This document shows positions 34,597-42,117 of a stretch of DNA of 64,000 nucleotides, in pieces; positions within the stretch are counted from its first letter, which is position 1, and the number at the start of each line of letters is the position of its first letter. The stretch lies in contig CP041667.1 in assembly GCA_007361935.1 (NCBI GenBank), positions 784,001-848,000 on the forward strand. The letters run 5' to 3'. A program made the position numbers and the translations under genes. This DNA comes from Lachnospiraceae bacterium KGMB03038. Its GTDB lineage: Bacteria; Bacillota; Clostridia; Lachnospirales; Lachnospiraceae. A model generated the notes under the pieces. That model ran no database searches and was not told the origin of the DNA. It was given only the letters and a program-made list of their open reading frames with translations.

Positions 34597-34718
34597 ATGG
34601 ATCAGGGAAAAGTGGGGGAGTTTATTGCGCAGCTGCGAAAAGAAAAAGGACTTACACAGGCACAGCTTGGAGAACGGCTGGGAGTGACTAATAAGACAGT
34701 TTCACGCTGGGAAACCGG
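34597..34718 (+). pseudogene. XRE regulator, 5' half, split by element 2
   Basis: From ATG 34597 (after GGAGGTGG) the reading gives F-I-A-Q-L-R-K-E-K-G-L-T-Q-A-Q-L-G-E-R-L-G-V-T and then N-K-T-V-S-R-W-E-T-G, a complete first part of a Cro/CI helix-turn-helix. After the attachment core at 34709-34718 the frame runs seven codons into element DNA and stops at 34743. Joined to 41355-41700 it makes a continuous 155-residue protein. The 48-residue truncated product probably does not fold as a working repressor. Confidence 0.88.
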
Positions 34719-34743
34719 AGTTTCCCAAACAAAAGGATATTAA

Positions 34744-34928
34744 GAAACAACCTGTGTTTACCTGCTTGCAGAATACTGATGTATAAGAGAATGGCACTTG
34801 AAATATAGTGTCTTTTTCTATATCTAATAAATTTTCATTAGATAACTGAAAAAGAATGACTGTTCGTTTCTAGCGTGATATAATTTTTGTAAAAGAGAAC
34901 GATAAATTAGAATTGTAAAGGAGATTTT
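34744..34928. other. Left end of element 2, non-coding
   Basis: AT-rich. Just before it the core is followed by GTTTCCC, which makes a short dyad with GGGAAAC, a possible recombinase binding feature. A start region for the MBL gene lies near 34880-34925, with GGAG ahead of its ATG. Confidence 0.4.
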
Positions 34929-35723
34929 ATGAGAATAACTTCATTAGTTGAAAATACGACTAAGTCAGAACTTAAAACAAAACACGGACTTTCCTTATAT
35001 ATTGAAACGAAATCACATAAAATTCTATTTGATTTAGGTTCAGATAGCACATTATTTGAAAATGCTATGAAAAGAAATATAGATATTTCAAAAGTGGATA
35101 CTGTTATTATTTCTCATGGGCATTTTGACCATGGAGGAGCATTGAAAAAATTTTTAGATATTAATTCTGTGGCAAATATCTATGTGCAAAAGGAAGCCTT
35201 TGAACCACATTACAGTAAAACCTTATTTCTTAAAATACCAGTTGGAATTGATAGTAAGCTTAAATCTAATAGGCAAATCAAACTATTGAATGGTAATTAT
35301 AAAATTGATGAAGAATTATCGCTATTTACAGTAAGTAAAACAAATAAATTTTATTCTCCTGCCAATAATGCTCTTTATGATAAAAAGGGCAAAGATACTT
35401 TTGTACACGAACAAAACTTGATTATTTCAGAAAATAAAGTAGTAGTTATTATGGGGTGTGGGCATTCTGGTGTTGTAAATATCATGGAAGAAGCAGAGAA
35501 GTATCAACCACATTTTTGTATTGGTGGTTTTCATTTGTTCAACCCACTTACAAAGAAAACAGTATCAAAAGAATTGTTAAACAGTATTGCAATGGAATTA
35601 CAAAAGTATAAAGATATTGAATTTTATACTTGTCATTGCACTGGTGAAAAGGCATATCATTATCTATCTCAACAAATGGATAATATGAATTATATGTCTT
35701 GCGGTGATGTTATTGAAATCTAA
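34929..35723 (+). CDS. MBL-fold metallo-hydrolase (cargo of element 2)
   Basis: A 264-residue metallo-beta-lactamase-fold enzyme. The metal site S-H-G-H-F-D-H-G-G lies near 62-70, with further ligands in M-G-C-G-H-S-G and C-H-C-T-G-E. The order resembles the group annotated as dihydropterin-ribofuranosylaminobenzene phosphate synthase-like proteins, not true beta-lactamases. It is AT-rich compared with the chromosome genes and is carried as cargo. Substrate unknown. Confidence 0.78.
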   Translation: MRITSLVENTTKSELKTKHGLSLYIETKSHKILFDLGSDSTLFENAMKRNIDISKVDTVIISHGHFDHGGALKKFLDINSVANIYVQKEAFEPHYSKTLFLKIPVGIDSKLKSNRQIKLLNGNYKIDEELSLFTVSKTNKFYSPANNALYDKKGKDTFVHEQNLIISENKVVVIMGCGHSGVVNIMEEAEKYQPHFCIGGFHLFNPLTKKTVSKELLNSIAMELQKYKDIEFYTCHCTGEKAYHYLSQQMDNMNYMSCGDVIEI

Positions 35724-35929
35724 ATATATATTTAATTTTATAAAAGATTATTCGATTTTTTAGAAATGTAATTACAACTCCCAGTTTGTGTGGAAGATAC
35801 GCTCAAAATCTCGCAAACCGACGGAGTGATCCGTCCACGGTGGCGGTCGTAAGACATAGCGCCACGCCAGCAAAGCTGGCGAGGGGCTGGTTCACTTCGT
35901 CGGTTGGGCGAGCGTAGCGAGCCTTATAA

Positions 35930-35954
35930 GCCCCCGTTATCTAACAAGGGGGGC
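35930..35954. other. oriT candidate for the MobT relaxase
   Basis: GCCCCC and GGGGGGC surround GTTATCTAACAA. The form, a C-run, a TAAC core and a G-run, matches the nick-site inverted repeat of ICEBs1 and Tn916, whose relaxases NicK and Orf20 belong to the same family as the protein encoded at 37183. Confidence 0.7.
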
Positions 35955-36147
35955 ACAAAAAACAAGAAACACTATACACTAACAAGCGGAAAACGCTGTA
36001 TTTATAAGGCAAAACCGCATTTTTACAGTAGTGATATAAATTGTACCTATATCACTATGAAAATTGAATAGTAAATATGAGAAAGACAGTTGATTTCAAA
36101 AAATAAGAAATTGATTGTCGTTTTCTTTTGCAGAAATTTAAGTGCAT

Positions 36148-36167
36148 GCAATTATCAATTATGGTAG
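36148..36167 (+). repeat. 20-bp direct repeat, copy 1
   Basis: GCAATTATCAATTATGGTAG is identical to 37134-37153. The two copies flank the DUF3781-like/GyrI-like gene pair. Confidence 0.8.
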
Positions 36168-36345
36168 CTGTCGTAATTGCTGTCAGCTCAGTGTTTAACA
36201 CTGATGGTGTGAAAGATTTACGGTTGTAGATGTTCAATAAGATTATTGGTGCTTAATTATTTTTTATTGTAGTGCTGATATGAGAATGTTATAATTGGGA
36301 TATAAAACATACAAATAAATTTGCTGAAAAATGAGGTATCAAAAT

Positions 36346-36588
36346 ATGGAAAATGAATTACTGGAAAACTTAGGAAGACTTCACACAACTGAACTTGGCG
36401 TTATTAGAATTAAAAAGAACTTATCTTTGAATGTAGAAAATGTAATTGAATGGTGCAAAGAAAAAATTAGCCTTTCTAATGCGGAAATCACAAGAAAAGG
36501 AAAAAACTGGTATATAACGATTGATAATTGTATTATAACGGTAAATGCGTACAGTTATACCGTTATCACTGCTCACAAGGTAAAATGA
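36346..36588 (+). CDS. DUF3781-like small protein (cargo)
   Basis: An 80-residue protein with L-H-T-T-E-L-G-V-I-R-I-K-K-N-L-S-L and a C-terminal K-G-K-N-W-Y-I-T then N-A-Y-S-Y-T-V-I-T-A-H-K. It resembles DUF3781. I start it at ATG 36346 after GAGG; ATG 36331 lacks a ribosome-binding site. It overlaps the next gene by ATGA, so the two products are coupled. Function unknown. Confidence 0.6.
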   Translation: MENELLENLGRLHTTELGVIRIKKNLSLNVENVIEWCKEKISLSNAEITRKGKNWYITIDNCIITVNAYSYTVITAHKVK

Positions 36589-37055
36589 TAAATTTTTCTA
36601 TAAAGGAATTAAACGCATTTGCAGTTATTGGGCAAGAAGTAGAACTGACTAATTATCAAAAAAAGAATATTCAGATTAGTACACAGTTTTGGAGAAAGTT
36701 TAACAGTAGTTTGAAAAAAGCGTATCTTTCACAATCGGGAAATTGGGTAAAATATGCTTTTATGGAAAGAAGAAATGGAAAACTTTATTATTTCTGTTCT
36801 ATTCCCCAAAGAACCATTACCCCAGAGGGCTTTCTGTATAAAGAAATACCGTCTTATAAATATTTGGTTGTGGAGCATATTGGTGCTATGGATAAAATAT
36901 ATGAAACTTATGGCAAGATTTATCAAGAAATTATTCCTAGTACATCGTATATTCCTATAAAAGATATTATCCTACACTTTGAAAAATACGATTATCGTTT
37001 TCATTGGAATAGTGATAATTCAGTTATTGAAATTTGGATACCTATTCAAGATTAG
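36585..37055 (+). CDS. GyrI-like/effector-binding-domain protein (cargo)
   Basis: A 156-residue protein matching the GyrI-like small-molecule-binding fold (F-A-V-I-G-Q-E-V-E-L near 12-21, Y-L-V-V-E-H-I-G-A near 95, I-E-I-W-I-P-I at the end). It has no DNA-binding domain, so it is not a full regulator. Such proteins bind cationic compounds or inhibit gyrase. It is coupled to the DUF3781-like gene, and the pair sits between 20-bp repeats. Confidence 0.68.
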   Translation: MINFSIKELNAFAVIGQEVELTNYQKKNIQISTQFWRKFNSSLKKAYLSQSGNWVKYAFMERRNGKLYYFCSIPQRTITPEGFLYKEIPSYKYLVVEHIGAMDKIYETYGKIYQEIIPSTSYIPIKDIILHFEKYDYRFHWNSDNSVIEIWIPIQD

Positions 37056-37078
37056 AAACAATTTTATATCCATACACA

Positions 37079-37113
37079 CAAAGCAGTTAGTCTTAGGATT
37101 GACTGCTTTTTCT
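37079..37113 (+). terminator. Terminator after the GyrI-like gene
   Basis: AAAGCAGTTAGTC pairs with GATTGACTGCTTT, followed by TTTC. Confidence 0.65.
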
Positions 37114-37133
37114 ATACAGATTTTTAATGACAG

Positions 37134-37153
37134 GCAATTATCAATTATGGTAG
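37134..37153 (+). repeat. 20-bp direct repeat, copy 2
   Basis: Identical to 36148-36167. This copy lies in the leader of the relaxase gene. Confidence 0.8.
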
Positions 37154-37182
37154 TTGCCTTTTTTGATTGGAGGAATTTAAAA

Positions 37183-38397
37183 ATGAATGATAAAAACTTT
37201 ATTGAAGAATTAAGACAAAAGCGTGAGGAATACGGAGTAACACAAACAAGGCTTGCTGTTGCCTGTGGTATCAGCCGTGAATATTACAACCGCATTGAAA
37301 AAGGGAAACAGCCATTGAATGACGAATTAAGAGAAGTCATAGAAAAACAGATTGAGCGTTTCAATCCGCAAGAACCACTATTCTTATTGATTGATTACTT
37401 TCGTGTCCGCTTTCCTACTACGGACGCATTGGCGATTATCCGTGATGTATTGCAACTGAAATCTGATTATATGCTTTATGAAGATTATGGAAAATACGGA
37501 TATGAAAGCAAATATGTACTTGGCGACATCAATATCATGTGTTCCATGCAGGAGCATTTAGGTGTTTTATTGGAACTGAAAGGCAAAGGCTGTCGGCAAA
37601 TGGAATGTTATCTGCTGGCACAGGAACGCTCATGGTATGACTTCATGCTGGATTGTATGACAGCTGGTGGTGTGATGAAACGGCTTGATTTGGCTATCAA
37701 TGACCGAGCAGGAATATTGGATATTCCAAAGTTAAAGGAAAAATACAAGGCTGGCGAATGTGTTTCCTATTTTCGTATGCAGAAAGATTACAGCGGTACA
37801 GAAAAATGCGGTAGCGATTTACCAAAGAATACAGGAGAAACCTTATATCTCGGTTCAACAAGTAGCGAATTATATATGTGTGCTTATCAGAAAAATTATG
37901 AGCAGTATGTCAAGAATGGCACAGAAATTGAAGATACGGAGATTAAGAACCGTTTTGAAATACGCATGAAGAATGAACGAGCCTATTATGCGGTTGTAGA
38001 TTTACTGACCTATCGGGACGCTGAACGCACCGCTTTTTCTATCATCAATCATTATGTCCGCTTTGTTGACAGAGAGGACGACAAGCCAAAAAGTCAATGG
38101 ATAACAAATGATGATTGGGCATGGTTTGTAGGGGAAAACAGAGAGCCGATACGCTTAACCACAAAGCCAGAGCCTTACACTTTACAAAAAGCGTTGCATT
38201 GGCTACAAAGACAAGTTGCACCAACAATAAAAATGGTACAGGCATTAGACAGAGAAAATCATACAACGATACTGAAAGATATGATTGAGCAGGCAGAACT
38301 TAAAGACAAGCATAAACATTTATTACAATTAGAGAAATCAACCATAGAAGAACGTATAGATACCGCTGTTCCACAAGAGAATGACGGTATTTTTTAA
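37183..38397 (+). CDS. mobT: MobT-family relaxase (Tn916 Orf20-like)
   Basis: A 404-residue protein. A Cro/CI-type helix-turn-helix opens it (V-T-Q-T-R-L-A-V-A-C-G-I-S-R-E-Y-Y-N-R-I-E), followed by a Rep_trans relaxase domain, as in Orf20 of Tn916 and NicK of ICEBs1. It would nick the oriT and lead single-strand transfer, and may also start rolling-circle copying. I start it at ATG 37183 after GGAGG; the longer frame to 36979 runs through the upstream gene. No transfer pore genes accompany it. Confidence 0.88.
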   Translation: MNDKNFIEELRQKREEYGVTQTRLAVACGISREYYNRIEKGKQPLNDELREVIEKQIERFNPQEPLFLLIDYFRVRFPTTDALAIIRDVLQLKSDYMLYEDYGKYGYESKYVLGDINIMCSMQEHLGVLLELKGKGCRQMECYLLAQERSWYDFMLDCMTAGGVMKRLDLAINDRAGILDIPKLKEKYKAGECVSYFRMQKDYSGTEKCGSDLPKNTGETLYLGSTSSELYMCAYQKNYEQYVKNGTEIEDTEIKNRFEIRMKNERAYYAVVDLLTYRDAERTAFSIINHYVRFVDREDDKPKSQWITNDDWAWFVGENREPIRLTTKPEPYTLQKALHWLQRQVAPTIKMVQALDRENHTTILKDMIEQAELKDKHKHLLQLEKSTIEERIDTAVPQENDGIF

Positions 38398-39249
38398 TGT
38401 AATTGAAAAATTTCAGATTTAGTCAGCAAAGAGCTGTTTTCATTCCCTATGTGAAGTGAAAGAAGAAAAATAAATTTTTTATCAAATCTGCAACAAAACG
38501 GCTACTTGCGTACAGATATGGTGCGAGAAAAGGAAATCTAAACTTTTTTTGAAAATAGGTCATTAAATCGGGTCTTGCTGTCCCTATATGATGTGAAAGG
38601 AGAAAAAAGTTTTGAAAAAATGACGGAAATTCGTGATTAGTGGACAGTGTTCTATGAAAAGAGGAAAAACATCATCATTTTGTATTCAAACAGGCATTAG
38701 CAGTTGAGTGTTGATGTGAAAAGATGAAAATACTTTGTTCTCAACTTAACAATTCATGGTTTCCGTTCCCTATATGGTGCAAAGAAAATATTTCATTCCA
38801 TAGTTGGCAGTAACGGTGTTGTATGGGTAGTTAGGGTGTGAGAAGAAAAATAATCTTTTTCATCATCAACTTAGCAAAACGACAATTTCTGTCCCTATAT
38901 GGTGTAAGAAAAGAAGTTAAAATTTTTCTATTTCAACTTAGCAAATGGACGTTTGCTATACAGATAGTAATGAAAAAGGAGAAAATCAACCGTTGATTGC
39001 CAAAATGAACCGTTCCATTTGTACTAATAATGGAAAAAGTTTTGGATTTTGGTTACGTTTCCCCTCTTTTCCGACGCGGTATATAGGAAAGACGATTTTC
39101 TTCTTTCAATCGTTCTTTTACAACTGAATAAAGCAATTCAATACGTTTGACAGACAGCGAGCCGTTGAAACAAATACGCCACGACCTTTCCCCTGCAAGA
39201 GCGAGCGAAAACCTATTGTGTTCCTGTAAAGGACTTGTCCTCTTTTATC
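38398..39249. other. Non-coding region between relaxase and recombinase module
   Basis: About 850 bases. The first 590 are the 65-bp repeat array. From 38990 to 39249 no repeat or credible gene is seen; short frames here have no ribosome-binding site or family likeness. Confidence 0.6.
38430..38990 (+). repeat. Array of about nine degenerate 65-bp repeats
   Basis: A motif like CCCTATATGGTGTGAAAAGG with variants recurs near 38438, 38512, 38580, 38645, 38704, 38764, 38830, 38891 and 38957. Best copies also share TCAACTTAGCAAA about 20 bases upstream. Spacing runs from 59 to 74 bases. The segments between are AT-rich. Direct iterated motifs next to a relaxase gene could be protein-binding sites, a replication feature or a decayed gene family. 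Confidence 0.65.
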
Positions 39250-39380
39250 GCCATGACCTGTGCTGTCAGATAATGATACTCCCGTACAGCCACAGCTTGA
39301 GCGTTCAGAACGTCGCACGCAATGGGTACGGCTACATAAGAACTATGCAGAGGTGGAACTCCTGTGGGCTATGACAAAAG
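39250..39380 (+). other. Conserved non-coding leader of the recombinase module (copy 2)
   Basis: Partner of 43-175 in element 1. The run from GCCATGACCTGTG to the middle of GCAGAGGTG is nearly the same in both. Confidence 0.5.
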
Positions 39381-39425
39381 CCGTTGAATTGCTTAGAAAG
39401 ATTTTACAGAAAGGGGGTATGTGTT

Positions 39426-39593
39426 ATTGATAATGCTGTAAAAACAATTCAAAAGAAAAATGGCAAGTGTGGCATTAGCAACAGAGGAAAGACAAAGATT
39501 GTAGTAAAAGAGCATTTTTCCGAAAAGGGCAAAACAATGGAAGAACTTCTAACTGATGTCATGCTGGAAAAAGCAAAGCAGACAATCGCATAA
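39426..39593 (+). CDS. TnpW-like small protein of element 2
   Basis: A 55-residue protein matching the one at 229-390, with G-K-T-K-I-V-V-K-E-H-F-S-E-K-G-K-T near the middle. No ATG or GTG stands in frame near AGGGGG at 39412-39417. ATT 39426 is spaced correctly and has an equivalent in element 1; TTG 39384 would give 69 residues but has no ribosome-binding site. The start is therefore uncertain. Confidence 0.5.
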   Translation: MDNAVKTIQKKNGKCGISNRGKTKIVVKEHFSEKGKTMEELLTDVMLEKAKQTIA

Positions 39594-39704
39594 AATCGGT
39601 GCAGTTGTAAGAAATAGATTGAATGACAAAAAGTACCCGTGTTATACTTTACTTGCAAGCAGGTATTGTAAACACGGGTTAGTTATAAAGGAGGATAACT
39701 GACA

Positions 39705-41318
39705 ATGAAACAACAGATTTACAATACTGCACTTTATCTTAGGTTAAGCCGAGATGATGAATTACAGGGCGAAAGTTCCAGCATTACTACACAAAGAAGT
39801 ATGTTGCGTCTATATGCAAAAGAACATCATTTGAATGTCATTGATGAATATATTGATGACGGCTGGTCGGGAACAAATTTTGACAGACCGAGTTTTCAAA
39901 GAATGATTGAGGATATAGAGGCAGGAAAAATCAACTGTGTTGTAACGAAAGACCTTTCTCGTCTTGGCAGAAATTATATTATGACAGGACAATATACAGA
40001 ATTGTATTTCCCTAGTCATAATGTCCGCTACATAGCGATTGATGACGGTGTAGACAGCGAAAAAGGCGAAAGTGAGATTGCACCATTTAAGAACATCATC
40101 AATGAATGGGTGGCAAGAGATACAAGCCGTAAAGTCAAATCAGCATTTAAGACAAAGTTTGCGGAGGGGGCTCATTACGGTGCTTATGCTCCGTTGGGAT
40201 ATAAGAAACACCCTGATATCAAAGGAAAACTGTTGATTGATGAGGAAACAAAATGGATTATTGAAAAAATCTTTTCCCTAGCCTATCAAGGTTATGGAAG
40301 TGCAAAAATCACAAAGCAGTTAAGAGTAGAAAAAGTTCCGACAGCGTCATGGCTGAATTTTACAAGGTATGGTACTTTTGCACATATCTTTGAGGGAAAA
40401 CCCGAAAGTAAGCGTTATGAGTGGACGATTGCTCATGTCAAGGCGATATTGAAAAGTGAGGTTTATATCGGAAACAGTGTTCACAATATGCAGTCTACGG
40501 TATCGTTCAAGAGTAAAAAGAAAGTGCGTAAACCCGAAAGTGAATGGTTTCGAGTAGAAAACACTCACGAGCCGATTATTGACAAGGAAGTGTTCTATCG
40601 TGTGCAGGAGCAGATAAAATCAAGACGCAGACAGACAAAGGAAAAGGCAACGCCGATTTTTGCAGGGCTTGTCAAGTGTGCGGATTGTGGCTGGTCTATG
40701 AGATTGGGAACGAATAAGGCAAATAAAACGCCATACAGTTATTATGCTTGCAGTTACTACGGGCAGTTTGGCAAAGGTAATTGTTCTATGCACTACATTC
40801 GTTATGATGTGCTGTATCAAGCCGTATTGGAACGCTTGCAGTATTGGGCTAAGGCAGTACAGCAGGACGAAGAAAAGGTATTGAACAAGATACAGAAAGT
40901 CGGCAATGCAGAGCGAATACGGGAAAAGAAGAAAAAGGCAAGTACCTTGAAGAAAGCCGAGAACAGACAAAATGAGATTGACCGTTTATTTGCGAAAATG
41001 TATGAAGATAGAGCCTGTGAGAAGATAACAGAGCGAAATTTTGTGATGTTGTCCAGCAAGTACCAAAAAGAACAGATAGAACTGGAACAGCAGATAACAA
41101 GCCTAAGAGAAGAACTAAGTAAAATGGAACAGGATATGATAGGTGCTGAAAAGTGGATTGAGTTAATCAAGGAATATTCCGTACCAAAGGAACTGACAGC
41201 ACCATTATTAAATGCCATGATAGAAAAAATCCTCATACATGAAGCAACAACGAATGAGGATAACGAAAGAATACAGGAAATTGAGATATATTACCGATTT
41301 ATCGGAAAAGTTGAGTAA
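39705..41318 (+). CDS. Large serine recombinase of element 2
   Basis: A 537-residue recombinase of the same length and domain order as the one at 504-2117, with S15 in Y-L-R-L-S-R-D-D, the zinc ribbon C-A-D-C-G-W and a long coiled coil. Most protein changes are conservative and most base changes synonymous; this copy is AT-richer. AAAGGAGG precedes ATG. Its right attachment core lies 26 bases after the stop. It probably joins the cores at 34709 and 41345 during excision. Confidence 0.93.
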   Translation: MKQQIYNTALYLRLSRDDELQGESSSITTQRSMLRLYAKEHHLNVIDEYIDDGWSGTNFDRPSFQRMIEDIEAGKINCVVTKDLSRLGRNYIMTGQYTELYFPSHNVRYIAIDDGVDSEKGESEIAPFKNIINEWVARDTSRKVKSAFKTKFAEGAHYGAYAPLGYKKHPDIKGKLLIDEETKWIIEKIFSLAYQGYGSAKITKQLRVEKVPTASWLNFTRYGTFAHIFEGKPESKRYEWTIAHVKAILKSEVYIGNSVHNMQSTVSFKSKKKVRKPESEWFRVENTHEPIIDKEVFYRVQEQIKSRRRQTKEKATPIFAGLVKCADCGWSMRLGTNKANKTPYSYYACSYYGQFGKGNCSMHYIRYDVLYQAVLERLQYWAKAVQQDEEKVLNKIQKVGNAERIREKKKKASTLKKAENRQNEIDRLFAKMYEDRACEKITERNFVMLSSKYQKEQIELEQQITSLREELSKMEQDMIGAEKWIELIKEYSVPKELTAPLLNAMIEKILIHEATTNEDNERIQEIEIYYRFIGKVE

Positions 41319-41344
41319 TCAACAAGAGTAATATTTTTAACTAA

Positions 41345-41354
41345 GGGAAACCGG
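41345..41354 (+). other. Right attachment core of element 2
   Basis: GGGAAACCGG after ATATTTTTAACTAA. The next bases, GAAATATATGCC, continue the host XRE gene in the frame set by 34597-34718. Confidence 0.85.
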
Positions 41355-41700
41355 GAAATATATGCCAGATATTTCAATGTTATCCCCTTTGTGCGAGGAA
41401 TTGGACGTCAGTATTCATGAACTGCTGAATGGAGATAGACTTTCTGATGAGCAGTTTCGCAAGACTGCAGATCATAATTTTTTGCTTTCGTTAAAAGAAA
41501 CGAAAAAATTGAAGGTGAAAAAACACATGGTTGATCTTTTTATAGGAGGCGGATTGGGAGTATTGATCGGACAATTAAATGCGCCAGAGTCGGCGGAAAG
41601 GAACACGCTTATTTTGTTCGCCTTTATGTTTCTGGCAATTAGACAGCTTCTGCGGGGACGGTATGATGAAGAAATATGGAAACGGATTTCTGGGGAATAA
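41355..41700 (+). pseudogene. XRE regulator, 3' half, split by element 2
   Basis: Reads K-Y-M-P-D-I-S-M-L-S-P-L-C-E-E-L-D-V-S-I-H-E-L-L-N-G-D, the end of a helix-turn-helix domain and linker, then two hydrophobic stretches (L-F-I-G-G-G-L-G-V-L and L-I-L-F-A-F-M-F-L-A). Together with 34597-34718 it gives 155 residues. The original gene is thus an XRE regulator with a membrane-like tail. This half could start at ATG 41362 but would lack its DNA-binding helices. Confidence 0.88.
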
Positions 41701-41729
41701 AAAGATGCCGAAAAGGGACAGGGCTTTTT

Positions 41730-41773
41730 TAAGTGGGGCCGGGGGATTTTTAAAAATCCCCCGGCCCCACTTA
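41730..41773. repeat. Palindromic repeat, copy 2 (44-bp perfect palindrome, bidirectional terminator)
   Basis: Arm TAAGTGGGGCCGGGGGATTT continues TT into its exact complement. AAAAGGGACAGGG precedes it, mirroring the arm after the copy at 34471-34504. It lies between the XRE 3' half and the convergent SMR gene and could stop transcription from both sides. Confidence 0.85.
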
Positions 41774-41775
41774 CG

Positions 41776-42096
41776 TTAATGCGGTGAAGTGGCCTTCAAC
41801 CCGATGATCCCGATCAGCAGGAGCGCTACAAAGAACAGCCGGGTCATGGTAAAGGATTCTTTAAACAGGACAATTCCCACAACGACCGCGCCTAGCGCGC
41901 CGATACCGGTCCAGATGGCGTAGGATGTGCCAAGGGGCAGGGTTTTGGTGGCTTGCGCCAGAAATAAAAAGCTGAAGACCATGCCGATGATGGTCAGAAC
42001 TGAAAATTTCAGAACGCTGAAACCTTCAGAAAGTTTCAGGCAGGTAGACCAGAAAACCTCTAAAAGTCCCGCAAAAAACAGAAATATCCATTCCAT
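41776..42096 (-). CDS. Small multidrug resistance (SMR) family transporter, SugE/EmrE-like
   Basis: A 106-residue protein with four membrane helices. E14-equivalent is in L-L-E-V-F-W-S-T near the start, and the family motifs G-T-S-Y-A-I-W-T-G-I-G-A and K-E-S-F are present. SMR proteins export quaternary cations; the Gdx/SugE subgroup exports guanidinium. AGAGAGGAAAAGAT precedes the ATG (42096). A structured leader with a poly-U stretch lies upstream, hinting at riboswitch control. Confidence 0.87.
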   Translation of the reverse strand: MEWIFLFFAGLLEVFWSTCLKLSEGFSVLKFSVLTIIGMVFSFLFLAQATKTLPLGTSYAIWTGIGALGAVVVGIVLFKESFTMTRLFFVALLLIGIIGLKATSPH

Positions 42097-42117
42097 ATAT
42101 CTTTTCCTCTCTTTCCT

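Larger units (their letters stand above)
35724..36345. other. oriT region and non-coding sequence of element 2
   Basis: This gap contains several hairpins: GACGGA/TCCGTC at 35820-35835, CGCCAGC/GCTGGCG at 35865-35881 and the oriT-like inverted repeat at 35930-35954. The part from 36000 is AT-rich and includes the first copy of a 20-bp repeat at 36148. No convincing gene is seen. Confidence 0.55.
34709..41354. mobile_element. Complete 6.6-kb integrative mobilizable element (element 2)
   Basis: Both ends carry GGGAAACCGG (34709-34718 and 41345-41354), and removing the stretch from one core to the other restores an XRE gene in frame. Inside are an MBL hydrolase, an oriT-like sequence, a DUF3781-like and a GyrI-like gene, a MobT relaxase, a 65-bp repeat array, a TnpW-like gene and a large serine recombinase. 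No conjugation machinery is present, so transfer would need a helper. The 10-bp core is unlike the target duplications of transposases and fits serine-recombinase crossover. Confidence 0.88.

Noticed and set aside
34929..35723. MBL protein as a beta-lactamase resistance gene
   Set aside because: Its motif order fits dihydropterin-synthase-like MBL hydrolases and it lacks a signal peptide.
38430..38990. 65-bp repeat array as a CRISPR array
   Set aside because: Spacing varies by 15 bases, the conserved part is poorly conserved, and no cas genes are nearby.
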